Source: Bacteroidales bacterium
GTDB taxonomy: Bacteria; Bacteroidota; Bacteroidia; Bacteroidales; UBA3824
NCBI GenBank assembly: GCA_016293845.1
Contig: JAEDDH010000004.1
Coordinates: 124,001-188,000, forward strand
Length of the DNA: 64,000 nt
Direction of reading: 5' to 3'
Both the position numbers and the translations under genes were made by a program. Below, piece by piece: positions 33,348 to 42,486 of the stretch. How positions within the stretch are numbered: position 1 is the first letter of the stretch; each line of letters begins with the position of its first letter. The notes under the pieces are model-generated. The model did not search any database. It was given only the letters and a program-made list of their open reading frames with translations, and was not told the origin of the DNA.

Positions 33348-35471
33348 TTATTTATACTCTTCATAACTCTCATCAAGTTGAGAGTATTCGTCTTCGAGTT
33401 TAATATCAAATCCAGGATTATGATTTTGATTTTCGTCTGCTGTTTCTTCTGACTTGTTGTCTGCGGCTTTATTATCAGCCTTTGTGTCTAACTCTTTGAA
33501 TGCAGAAATGTTGGCAGAGCTATTTAGATTTTCGCGTTCGAGTTCGGCATTGAGTTGAGTTTTAAGGCGGAGAATTTCGGTAGAATGTTCTTCGATAAGT
33601 TTCTGCAATTGCTGCTTTGAAGCCATATCTTCTCGGGTAAGTTTAAAGAAATCAACCGATTCGTTGAGATTACGCCAAAGCGAAATCATAGATTCCGACG
33701 AATGTAACATCGATTCCGACGAACGAGCATTAGATTGAGTAATATTTACAAGTTGCTGAATAGCGTGATTGATAGAAACCGTACGGTCTAACTGTTCGTT
33801 GCACGAGTTGGCAATATCAGATACCATAGAGGCCTGTTTTCGGATTCGCGGAGTAATTTTGTCAATAAGATCAGACGAACGCTCAGTAATTTTAAGGCTT
33901 CGAGCACTTGATTCGTTGATTTGAATAGAAGCCTCTTGACAGTGCTCGGCAAGTTTTCGGATTTCGGCAGCCACCACAGCAAAACCTTTACCATGTTCGC
34001 CAGCGCGGGCAGCCTCCACAGCAGCATTGATAGCAAGGAGGTCGGTACGCGAAGCAATCTCATTGATAATTTGAGCCTTAGTAATAACGCTTTGAATACA
34101 AGCAAGAGTACTTGCCGACGATTTTGTAATAGTAAGCACATCTTCGGCAATGCTTTCAGAAGATTCGCAAGTTGCTTTTGCTTTGGCAGTGTTTTGTTCT
34201 ATCGACATTGCCATATTCTCTAACGCAGCCGACATTTCTTCCACAGCGGCAGCCTGTTTTTGTGTATCGTCAGAAAGTTTTGTTACCACATCGGCAAGCC
34301 TTTTACCACTATGAGCTGTATCTAAAGAGTATTTGCGAATAGATTCAATAGCTGAGCGAAGGCGTTCTTTCATGTTTTTAACATTGCGGACAAGTTCACC
34401 AATTTCGTCATCGCTCTTAATATGATCGGCAGCGGTAGAATAAAAGCGACCTTGCGCAAAATCTTGTGTCAGATTGTTGACAGCCTTGATGGGAATAACC
34501 ACACTAAATCTGATTACCAACCACAACAGCAACGATAACAACAAAATTGTAACCACAGCTATGCCAATAAACACAAGAAACATCTCTTTGTCGCCTTTGT
34601 ACAGTTGTGCAGATTCAACAATAATACCGAGAGTCCAAGGGGTTTTATCTACATGATGATAAAAAATTTCAACATCTTGATTGTAGTTGTTGACACAATG
34701 CTCTATACCCGAAACACTCTTATTTTTAGTAAGTTGTGTAAAAAAATCGTCGAGACCCTTAAAGTCTACCGATTTTGCTGTATTTAAACTTAAAGTGTTG
34801 ATATATTGCTGTTTTGGATAGGCAATAAGAGTGGTATTTTCGTCAACCATGGCACCCATTCCGTGTTGAGAAATCTCCATATCAGCAACATACGAATTAA
34901 TACGGTCGTTGTCGATAACAGCGGTTAACACACCAACACACTTATTGTTGCGATCGCGAATTGCCACCGACACGTTGAATACAGCACTATCGCCAATATA
35001 TTGTTTGGGCATAGTTAGCATCACATTCAGGTTTTGATCGCTCCGCATCTTAGAAAGATAGTAGACACAATCGGGATCAGACTCGGGAACAGAATCAAGA
35101 GGAATCCCTGTTAAATATTGCCGTCCGTCGGGCAGTGAAAGCCTAATGGAACGATATTTTTCATAATTATCATCCACCAAAAACTGCGAAACCTGCATAA
35201 CTCGCTCAGGATTAAACCTTTTGGATGTTTGAGTTGCAATTAGTTTCAATTCATCAACATAACCATAAATATAGTTAGAAATGTTATTACTTTGAATTTC
35301 AAGCATTTGCAAACCCATACTATGAATAGTTTCTCTATTTTTATCATACAACGATTTAAAAATATAATAATCAGAGAAAATTATAATCAACGCCACTATG
35401 GGAATTAAAATCATCGTTAGCTTTACCCAAAGACTGCGTCCGCGGTGGTGAAATATATTGGATTTTGCCAT
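33348..35471 (-). CDS. Methyl-accepting chemotaxis-like protein (Cache, HAMP, MCP signal)
   Basis: 707 residues. Helix 15-36, a periplasmic double-Cache-like domain (40-290; RSIRLSLPDGRQYLTG, FNVSVAIRDRNNKCVGVLTA), helix 298-322, HAMP (323-376) and the long cytoplasmic coiled coil are present. The hairpin tip is conserved: INEIASRTDLLAINAAVEAA followed by GKGFAVVAAEIRKLAEH, the region that contacts CheA and CheW. The C-terminus ends in an acidic tail (DEYSQLDESYEEYK) with no classic CheR-tether pentapeptide. It lies 10 bases after a second receptor gene in the same operon. No che genes are in the window. Confidence 0.95.
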   Translation of the reverse strand: MAKSNIFHHRGRSLWVKLTMILIPIVALIIIFSDYYIFKSLYDKNRETIHSMGLQMLEIQSNNISNYIYGYVDELKLIATQTSKRFNPERVMQVSQFLVDDNYEKYRSIRLSLPDGRQYLTGIPLDSVPESDPDCVYYLSKMRSDQNLNVMLTMPKQYIGDSAVFNVSVAIRDRNNKCVGVLTAVIDNDRINSYVADMEISQHGMGAMVDENTTLIAYPKQQYINTLSLNTAKSVDFKGLDDFFTQLTKNKSVSGIEHCVNNYNQDVEIFYHHVDKTPWTLGIIVESAQLYKGDKEMFLVFIGIAVVTILLLSLLLWLVIRFSVVIPIKAVNNLTQDFAQGRFYSTAADHIKSDDEIGELVRNVKNMKERLRSAIESIRKYSLDTAHSGKRLADVVTKLSDDTQKQAAAVEEMSAALENMAMSIEQNTAKAKATCESSESIAEDVLTITKSSASTLACIQSVITKAQIINEIASRTDLLAINAAVEAARAGEHGKGFAVVAAEIRKLAEHCQEASIQINESSARSLKITERSSDLIDKITPRIRKQASMVSDIANSCNEQLDRTVSINHAIQQLVNITQSNARSSESMLHSSESMISLWRNLNESVDFFKLTREDMASKQQLQKLIEEHSTEILRLKTQLNAELERENLNSSANISAFKELDTKADNKAADNKSEETADENQNHNPGFDIKLEDEYSQLDESYEEYK

Positions 35472-35481
35472 AATAACTATA

Positions 35482-37437
35482 TTAAGTGGTTGTATTATTG
35501 TCTTTTAAATTATTTTCAGTATTGGTATTATCAATAAAATTTCTTGCATCTAATTCTTCTTGAAGCCGTTCAAGCTCTGCAATATGAGTTTCGAGTTTCC
35601 GCTGAATAGCTAATGTACGATCGGATTCTTCGCTCTTGAAAAAGTTGACAACCTCAACAAGACCGTCGGCATACTTAGAAAATATTTCAGCCTTTTTGAG
35701 CATAGCTTCTGCAGCATTAGCGTTATTGGCGGCAATTTCGGCAAGTTGCTGAATAGACAACAATATCTGTTGCGAACTTTCTTCCTCTTCTTTAATAGCA
35801 GCAGCAATAGACGAAATTTTTTCGCCTGCCGTATTAACCGCAGGAAGCAACAGTCCAAACTGCTTAAAAGCACGTTCAGAAATTTGGATATTATCGGCAC
35901 CGGCTTCGTCGATTTCTACGGCGGCAGCACGACAGCGTTCTGCAAGTTTTTTAATTTCACCTGCCACCACAGCAAAGCCTCTACCCTCATCGCCCGCCTT
36001 GGCAGCTTCTACTGCAGCATTGATAGCAAGAAGTTCGGTTTTGGAGGCTATCTCGTTGATAACGTGGATTTTTTCGGTAATCTGTTTTGTACTTTCAAGT
36101 GATTTGGCAATAACCTGCGAAACCGAATTCATACTACCAACAATTTGTTCACTTGTACGCTGTGTATCAGCTGCATACAACGAACTACGCGAAATAGATT
36201 CTTGCATTAATCTCATCACTGCATTAATCTCGTCGGCTGCCATCGACTGATTAGCAACGCTTTCGGAAATATGCTCTGCCGAGGTGTTGAGTTCGCGGCT
36301 ATCACTCACAATCAAAGCTGCCTTGGTGCGTATATCTGTGGTTATCGACTGCAATTTGCGCGACATTTCAGCAATACCGTCAAGCATTTTACCAATCTCA
36401 TCGTTGCGCATAGAATGTATTTCAGCCACCTTATATAATTTGCCCGCCGAAAAACACTCTGTTGCTTTCAAGAGATATTGCACTGGTCGATTAACATACT
36501 TAGTAATAAGCCAATAAAGCACCACCGAAAACAAAATTATCGCCACTGGAACAAAAATATAAAACAACCTGATTAATACTATGTTGCGATTTTTCAACGT
36601 TTCCACAGGCATCACAAACACATAGTGCCAATCGGTGAAATCGATTTTTCGCCAAAGCAAAGCAAACCTTGCGCCAGAAGGATGTTTAATAACAAGCGGA
36701 TATTTTAAATCGTGACCTGCCATTATCTCTTTGCCAATAATATCCAGACCTTTGTAGATAGAAGAATCGGTAAGTTTAAATTTATTAATCCACTCAGGAT
36801 GCATATTAGAAGCTTGCACAAGTGCCGAATCGCTTGTAACTATCATTCCAACACCATCGCCAAGTACTTGTTTGTTGCAAACCAAATCGCTAACCCGCTG
36901 AGCGTCCAAAGCTACCGAAACAAGTCCGGTCATGGTATCTTTTTGCATAAACGGTGCATAAATAACAAAAACATCTCCCTTGCCATCGCGTGCAGGACGA
37001 CGATTGGATACAAAAAAACGATTTCTGGTAAAAATTTTTATATTCTTTGGGGTAATTTTAAATGTATGATTGGTGTCGGTAAGAGTGGTAATGGTAGAAC
37101 CTTCGTAATTAGAAAAGCCGCCGTAACGAAACCAACCTTCGCTTTTGTCTACAAGCAATTGCATCATACCAAGGCTAACAGTATCGTTAATACGCTGAGC
37201 AGTGCGAAACACCGAAAGCATTTCTAACTGAGATACAACGTTTTCGAAATGTTTAGATATATAATCGGCATTATTAATAACCATTTCGTACATTGCCTGA
37301 CTCAGGGACTCTTTGTTGTTATGGCGAATTATCAAAAACAAAGTAAGGTTTACCCCCAATACCAAAAAGAATACCAGGGGTACAAGAACCTTCATCATAT
37401 TACCAGTAATGGTCTCTTTCTTTGGGCTTTTGTCCAT
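35482..37437 (-). CDS. Methyl-accepting chemotaxis-like protein (second receptor)
   Basis: 651 residues, with helix 16-37, a Cache-like sensor (40-280; APFMQKDTMTGLVSVALDAQ), helix 288-312, HAMP (313-366) and the MCP signalling domain. The tip motif INEIASKTELLAINAAVEAA and GRGFAVVAGEIKKLAER is intact. It is shorter at the C-terminus than the neighbouring receptor and ends in an Asn/Thr-rich tail. It is first in the operon. The sensor half differs from that of its neighbour, so the two should see different ligands while sharing a signalling partner. Confidence 0.95.
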   Translation of the reverse strand: MDKSPKKETITGNMMKVLVPLVFFLVLGVNLTLFLIIRHNNKESLSQAMYEMVINNADYISKHFENVVSQLEMLSVFRTAQRINDTVSLGMMQLLVDKSEGWFRYGGFSNYEGSTITTLTDTNHTFKITPKNIKIFTRNRFFVSNRRPARDGKGDVFVIYAPFMQKDTMTGLVSVALDAQRVSDLVCNKQVLGDGVGMIVTSDSALVQASNMHPEWINKFKLTDSSIYKGLDIIGKEIMAGHDLKYPLVIKHPSGARFALLWRKIDFTDWHYVFVMPVETLKNRNIVLIRLFYIFVPVAIILFSVVLYWLITKYVNRPVQYLLKATECFSAGKLYKVAEIHSMRNDEIGKMLDGIAEMSRKLQSITTDIRTKAALIVSDSRELNTSAEHISESVANQSMAADEINAVMRLMQESISRSSLYAADTQRTSEQIVGSMNSVSQVIAKSLESTKQITEKIHVINEIASKTELLAINAAVEAAKAGDEGRGFAVVAGEIKKLAERCRAAAVEIDEAGADNIQISERAFKQFGLLLPAVNTAGEKISSIAAAIKEEEESSQQILLSIQQLAEIAANNANAAEAMLKKAEIFSKYADGLVEVVNFFKSEESDRTLAIQRKLETHIAELERLQEELDARNFIDNTNTENNLKDNNTTT

Positions 37438-37526
37438 GACTTTACAAAAAATATCTGCCTATAAAGATACAATATATTTGCGTATTGGCGAATAATATTT
37501 TTTGAATTTTTTAAAACAAATACACC

Positions 37527-38693
37527 TTATTTAAAAAGTTTCTGCGCAAAATCGCGGATAGATTTTCGCCACGGCTGCCATTCGTGATCGCCAGGGAAAG
37601 AGTTAAAAACTACGTTTACACCTGCATCTTGCATTGTTTTAACAACAGCTTTGTTGTATGTGATGCGGGGGTCTTGCTCGCCACAACTGATGTATACCAC
37701 CTTGCGTTGGCTGTTGAATTTTTTGGTATCGGTAAGTATTCCGGGACACTCTTTTTCAAGGTTGAAATTAGACGAACCCTGTATGCCGCCAAACATTCCT
37801 GTTGAGAAAATACCCACATTTGCAAAAACTTCGGGAGTAAGCAATCCAACGTAAAACGACTGCCCCCCTCCCATCGACAATCCACACATAGCACGATTAT
37901 GAGCATCGGCTTTGGTACGGAAGTTTTTGTCTACAAAAGGGACGATGTTTTCAACCATCTCTTGCTTAAAGGTTTGCATTCCCTGTGCAGAGTAAGCGGG
38001 GTAACCCGGAACGCGTTTTTTAACATTTCCGTTGGCACAAACCACAATCATAGGCACAGCGCGCCCCGAGGCAATAAGGTTGTCCATAATATTAGCCAAA
38101 CGTCCTTGCTGAACCCATCCTCGATGATCTTCGCCGCCACCGTGCTGAATATAAACTACAGGATAACTCTTTTTAAGGTCGTCGGAATATCCTGCAGGAG
38201 TGTAGACCCACAGCGGACGCCATTCGTTATCTACCTTAGAATAATAGTTGTGGATAGATACTTGACCGTGAGCAACATTCTGAATTTCAAAATCTTCAGT
38301 ATTGTCTTCGGGAATATCCACAGCGCTCATCATTTTGCCGCAGCCATAGAATGTTTCGGAGGCGGGGTCGTTTACCGAAACGCCGTCTACTACCAAGGCA
38401 TAATAATGAAAACCAGGCACTTGCTCTGGAATTTCAACATACCATACGCCTTTGTCGTTTTTGGTCATATCATACTTTTTGCCGCAGATATCCACCTGAA
38501 CATTATTGGCAGAGGGAGCATTGAGCGAGAATGCAACTTTTTTGTCCTTTAATATAAAAGGATATGAGTTTGGGCTGATATTGGTAGCCAAAGGTTTAGC
38601 ACCATCGGGAATTTGAATTTGAGGTGCAAATTGAGCTGATGCGTTGATATTCAACAGCAAAACAAATGTAGGAATAAATAAAAATCTTTTCAT
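37527..38693 (-). CDS. Secreted CE1-type esterase with N-terminal E-set domain
   Basis: 388 residues from MKRFLFIPTFVLLL, a clean signal peptide ending at SAQ. The earlier start at 38744 adds residues not typical of a leader. An immunoglobulin-like E-set/CBM48-like domain (about 45-125; VAFSLNAPSANNVQVDICG, WYVEIPEQVPGFHYYALVVDG) precedes an esterase-D-fold catalytic domain with YPVVYIQHGGGEDHRGW, the nucleophile elbow GLSMGGGQS and the catalytic histidine in FPGDHEWQPW. This is the layout of feruloyl/acetyl-xylan esterases acting on plant polysaccharide. The aminotransferase upstream is unrelated. Confidence 0.92.
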   Translation of the reverse strand: MKRFLFIPTFVLLLNINASAQFAPQIQIPDGAKPLATNISPNSYPFILKDKKVAFSLNAPSANNVQVDICGKKYDMTKNDKGVWYVEIPEQVPGFHYYALVVDGVSVNDPASETFYGCGKMMSAVDIPEDNTEDFEIQNVAHGQVSIHNYYSKVDNEWRPLWVYTPAGYSDDLKKSYPVVYIQHGGGEDHRGWVQQGRLANIMDNLIASGRAVPMIVVCANGNVKKRVPGYPAYSAQGMQTFKQEMVENIVPFVDKNFRTKADAHNRAMCGLSMGGGQSFYVGLLTPEVFANVGIFSTGMFGGIQGSSNFNLEKECPGILTDTKKFNSQRKVVYISCGEQDPRITYNKAVVKTMQDAGVNVVFNSFPGDHEWQPWRKSIRDFAQKLFK

Positions 38694-38723
38694 AGGTGGT
38701 TTATTTAAGATGTTATAAAAAAA

Positions 38724-38753
38724 TGTAGAGACGCACCATGGCACGTCTCTACA
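38724..38753 (-). terminator. Palindromic hairpin TGTAGAGACG...CGTCTCTACA
   Basis: A perfect 10-bp inverted repeat (38724-38733 with 38744-38753) with loop CACCATGGCA. It is followed on the minus strand by TTTTTTTATAAC. It can end transcription of the aminotransferase gene. The core resembles dispersed GTAGAGACG palindromes known from several phyla, so it may also be a repetitive element. Confidence 0.75.
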
Positions 38754-38770
38754 AAAGAATAGATAAAATT

Positions 38771-39961
38771 TTATTTCAGCAATGCCAAAGCCTTGTTGAT
38801 ACGTTTGAAAGCTTCGTCGATACGGGGGAAGTCAACAACGTAACTCATACGTATACAAGCATCTACGCCAAATGCGCTACCGGCAACTGTAGCCACGTGA
38901 GCCACATTGAGAAGGAAGTCGCAAAGTTCGTCAGATCCTTTGATAACCTTGCCTTCGTAAGATTTGCCATAGTAAGCCGAAAAATCGGGGAAGGTGTAGA
39001 ATGTGGCAGGAGGTACATTGAGTTTTACACCCGGAATTTCGTGGAGATATTTTACCATAAGGTCGCGGCGTTTTACAAGCACCTCGTTGTTTTTAGCGAT
39101 AATAGATTGGTTGCCATTAAGAGCCTCAATAGCAGCACGTTGAGTAATAGAGCATGTACCCGAAGTGGTTTGACCTTGAAGTTTTTTGCAAGCTTTAGCC
39201 ACCTCAACAGGACCAGCCATATAGCCAAGACGCCAACCTGTCATAGCGTAAGCCTTTGAAAGACCGTTAATTACAATTGTTTGATTGTAAACATTAGCAA
39301 ACTGAGCAATAGATTCGTGTTTGCCAACATAATTGAGATGTTCGTAAATTTCGTCAGAAATAATAGCGATTTCGGGATATTTAGCAAGCACATCGGCAAG
39401 AGCTTTGAGTTCGTCTTTGGTGTAAATGCTTCCCGAAGGATTTGACGGAGCGTTGAGAATAAAGCCGTGAGTTTTTGGTGTGATAGCCTTTTCAAGTTGC
39501 TCAGGAGTAATTTTGTAGTAATTGTCGGGTTTGCCTTCGATAATCACAGGCTTAGCGTTGCACAAGTGTGCAAGTTCGATATACGAAACCCAATAAGGTG
39601 TGGGAATTATCACCTCGTCGCCCTCTTGAAAAAGGCATTGCATAGCATTAGCAAGGCACTGTTTAGCGCCGGTAGATACTACAATCTGATTTTCAGCATA
39701 TTCGAGGTTGTTTTCACGTTTAAATTTACCTTGAATTGCCTTAATCAAATCTTTGTAACCCGGTACGGGCGAATAGAAAGAGTAATTGTCGTCGATGGCT
39801 TTTTTGGCAGCCTCTTTAACGTTGTCGGGTGTGAAAAAATCGGGCTGACCAACGGTCAGGTTCACAACGTCGATACCTTGCTCTTTTAGTTCGTTGCTCT
39901 TTTGGCTCATCGCAAGCGTCTGCGATTCGGCCACTCTGTTGATTCTTGATGATAATCTCAT
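38771..39961 (-). CDS. aspC: Class I/II aspartate aminotransferase
   Basis: 396 residues, full length, of the thermophilic-type (subgroup I-gamma) aspartate aminotransferases common in Bacteroidetes. PLP-binding and family motifs: ESQTLAMSQKSNELKEQG, VVNLTVGQPDF, SFYSPVPGYKDL, VSTGAKQCL, LNAPSNPSGSIY, ISDEIYEHL, and the lysine in NGLSKAYAMTGWRLGYMAGP. It links glutamate/2-oxoglutarate with aspartate/oxaloacetate. The name aspC is by family; some close relatives act on other amino acids. A palindromic terminator lies 18 bases after the stop. Confidence 0.93.
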   Translation of the reverse strand: MRLSSRINRVAESQTLAMSQKSNELKEQGIDVVNLTVGQPDFFTPDNVKEAAKKAIDDNYSFYSPVPGYKDLIKAIQGKFKRENNLEYAENQIVVSTGAKQCLANAMQCLFQEGDEVIIPTPYWVSYIELAHLCNAKPVIIEGKPDNYYKITPEQLEKAITPKTHGFILNAPSNPSGSIYTKDELKALADVLAKYPEIAIISDEIYEHLNYVGKHESIAQFANVYNQTIVINGLSKAYAMTGWRLGYMAGPVEVAKACKKLQGQTTSGTCSITQRAAIEALNGNQSIIAKNNEVLVKRRDLMVKYLHEIPGVKLNVPPATFYTFPDFSAYYGKSYEGKVIKGSDELCDFLLNVAHVATVAGSAFGVDACIRMSYVVDFPRIDEAFKRINKALALLK

Positions 39962-39997
39962 TTTTGATAACGTTTTATGATGTTTTAATAAATTTCG

Positions 39998-42478
39998 TTA
40001 AACAGGGTCAACATTTACAGCGGTTATTAATCCCGCGTGTGTTGCTGTTGACTTTACATATCCAATTGCATCGGTGATAATCTTTTTGGCAGCGTCGCCA
40101 TAATGGGTTCGGCTTATTTTCAGCATTATCTCCTTTATATATAGTGTTTGAATACGGCTTATAAGCGGGTATTCGGGACCAAGTACGCCTGCGCCAAACG
40201 AATTTCGAAGAATTCCGGCAAGACGATCCGCCTCAGAATCAAGTAAATGCGGTTCTTTGTGTTTCAATTGTATTTTTATCAACCTTGTAAACGGCGGATA
40301 AAGAAATTTGCTGCGCTCGGCTATCAAACGATTATACATTAGCATATAATTATTTGAAATAATATCTTGAAACACAGGATGTTCCGAGTTGTTTGTCTGA
40401 ATAAGCACCTTGCCTTTGAGTTGAGAACGTCCTGCGCGACCTCCAACTTGCGTAATCAACTGATATGCACGTTCTTCGGCTCTAAAATCAGGATAATTCA
40501 ACATACTATCGGCATTAAGTATTGCCACAAGTCTAAGCTTCTTAAAATCAAAGCCTTTTGAAATCATTTGCGTACCTGCAAGAATATCTATATTGCCATC
40601 TTCAAAATCCGAAATAATTTTTTCGTAACGCGACCGCGATGTGGTAACATCCGAATCCAATCTTGAAATACGTGCTTCGGGGAAAAAGAGTTTAATTTCG
40701 TCCTCAATTTTTTCGGTTCCAAAACCCATAGTTTTCAACGATACATCGCCACACGCCATACAATGATGTGGCATTTCGATGCTGTATCCGCAATGATGAC
40801 AAACAAGACGGTTGTCGCGCTTATGGTAAGTAAGGCTAACGTCGCAGTTTTCGCAAACGGGAATCCACCCGCAAGTTTGACATTCAACGTAAGGCGAAAA
40901 TCCTCGGCGGTTTCTAAATAATAATGTCTGTTCGTGGTTTTCGATGCAGGTTTTCACCTCGCCCAAAAGTTGTGGCGAAAACAGCGATTTCATCTGACGA
41001 CGTTTGGCGGCGTCTAATGTATTGACAATCAGATATTGTGGTTGTCCATGCTCCGAAAAACGCTTGGTAAGCTCAACAAGACCGTATTTTCCGCTTTTGG
41101 CATTAAAAAACGATTCTAACGATGGCGTAGCCGACCCCAAAAGCACCTTTGCACCCATTATCTGCGCAAGCACAATGGCACAATCGCGTGCATGATAGCG
41201 CGGTGCAGGGTCAAATTGCTTAAACGAAGTTTCGTGCTCCTCGTCAACAATCACAAGACCAAGGTTTTTGAAGGGTAAAAAAATCGACGAACGCACACCG
41301 AGTATCAGTTTTGGTTCGTCGCCCGAAATAAGAGATTTCCAAATTTCGGAACGCTCGGCATCCGACATTTTGCTGTGATAAATACAAACCGAATTACCAA
41401 AAACCTTTTGCAATCGTCTAATAATCTGCGAAGTAAGCACAATCTCTGGCAAAAGGTAAAGAACATTCTTCCCTTGCGCTAACAGTTTATCAATCAGCTT
41501 GATATATATTTCAGTTTTGCCGCTTCCCGTTATACCATACAGCAACACGGTGTTTTTTTCGGCAAAATGGTTTTCAATTTGGTCGAAAGCGGTTTGCTGC
41601 TGCGGCGTAAGGTCGTGATATAGTTCTATTTCGCCATCGTATTTTTCTATTCGGCTAACCTCGCGTTCGGTTTCTACCAAAACAGATTTTTGAATCAAAG
41701 CCGAAAGTGAGGCCGGCGAAAGGTCGTAATTGCTCAACAGTTTTTGACGAGAAATTTCGCCACGGCATTTAATTTCACCGTTTTCGATTTTCACACCTGC
41801 GCCAGCAAGATATGCCATTAGCACATGCAACTGCTTGAGAGCACGGCGTTCAAGGTCGTCAAAAAGTCCTTTGAACTGAATTTCAAGAGTAAAGCTATCG
41901 TGAAGAGAAACAAACTTTTCGGTTTTTGGCTTAATTTTTTCCTCGATAATGCGGTCGGGCACCAAATAACCATTGGCTATAAGGTTGTTAACCACCGAAA
42001 TATAGTTTTTAGCAGAAATAATCTTGCCCACTTTCGACATGGGTATTTCTGTAACCTTGTCGTTGAACGCGCCAAGAAGCATTAGTTCCTTAGGTTTCAA
42101 CGAGTTATAATCAGCGATTTTTGTTGTGCGGAAAAGGATGGTTTCACTTTCTAATTTCATTCCTGAGGGCAATGCAGCACGGTATACCTCTCCTATTGTG
42201 CACATATAATAATTGGCAATCCAATACCAAAACTTTATCTGATATGGAGTTACAACAGGAGTTTGGTCTAAAAGCTCAACAATCTCCTTAACTTCGTACG
42301 AATCAGGTTTTTTGTCGGTGATATTGCAGAGAATACCCGAATACAATTTCGACTTGCCACACGGAACAACAACACGACATCCCGGTGTGCATTGCTCTAT
42401 CATATTGTCGGGAATGACGTATGTTAGAAGGTTTGGCAGCGGAATCGGTAATATTACTTCTGCATATCGTGGCAACAT
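39998..42478 (-). CDS. priA: Primosomal protein N' (replication restart helicase)
   Basis: 826 residues, full length. PriA binds stalled forks and D-loops and reloads the replicative helicase. The N-terminal DNA-binding domain starts YAEVILPIPLPNLLTYVIP. The helicase core shows Walker A GITGSGKTEIY, the DEEHE box and GSATPSLES. The zinc-binding insert CQTCGWIPVCENCD and CHHCGYS...CMACG has its cysteines. Motifs GTQMISKGFDF and QVGGRAGR follow, and the C-terminal domain is present. The gene ends 36 bases before the aminotransferase start and lies 8 bases after the PorE-like gene. Confidence 0.97.
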   Translation of the reverse strand: MLPRYAEVILPIPLPNLLTYVIPDNMIEQCTPGCRVVVPCGKSKLYSGILCNITDKKPDSYEVKEIVELLDQTPVVTPYQIKFWYWIANYYMCTIGEVYRAALPSGMKLESETILFRTTKIADYNSLKPKELMLLGAFNDKVTEIPMSKVGKIISAKNYISVVNNLIANGYLVPDRIIEEKIKPKTEKFVSLHDSFTLEIQFKGLFDDLERRALKQLHVLMAYLAGAGVKIENGEIKCRGEISRQKLLSNYDLSPASLSALIQKSVLVETEREVSRIEKYDGEIELYHDLTPQQQTAFDQIENHFAEKNTVLLYGITGSGKTEIYIKLIDKLLAQGKNVLYLLPEIVLTSQIIRRLQKVFGNSVCIYHSKMSDAERSEIWKSLISGDEPKLILGVRSSIFLPFKNLGLVIVDEEHETSFKQFDPAPRYHARDCAIVLAQIMGAKVLLGSATPSLESFFNAKSGKYGLVELTKRFSEHGQPQYLIVNTLDAAKRRQMKSLFSPQLLGEVKTCIENHEQTLLFRNRRGFSPYVECQTCGWIPVCENCDVSLTYHKRDNRLVCHHCGYSIEMPHHCMACGDVSLKTMGFGTEKIEDEIKLFFPEARISRLDSDVTTSRSRYEKIISDFEDGNIDILAGTQMISKGFDFKKLRLVAILNADSMLNYPDFRAEERAYQLITQVGGRAGRSQLKGKVLIQTNNSEHPVFQDIISNNYMLMYNRLIAERSKFLYPPFTRLIKIQLKHKEPHLLDSEADRLAGILRNSFGAGVLGPEYPLISRIQTLYIKEIMLKISRTHYGDAAKKIITDAIGYVKSTATHAGLITAVNVDPV

Positions 42479-42486
42479 CGCTTATT

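Noticed and set aside
37899..38552. Long plus-strand open frame (217 codons) within the esterase region
   Set aside because: It is antisense to the secreted esterase, whose signal peptide and catalytic motifs are clear; the plus-strand translation resembles no protein.
38724..38753. Palindrome as a transposon end or att site
   Set aside because: No transposase, target duplication or second copy is visible here; position just past the aminotransferase gene fits a terminator.
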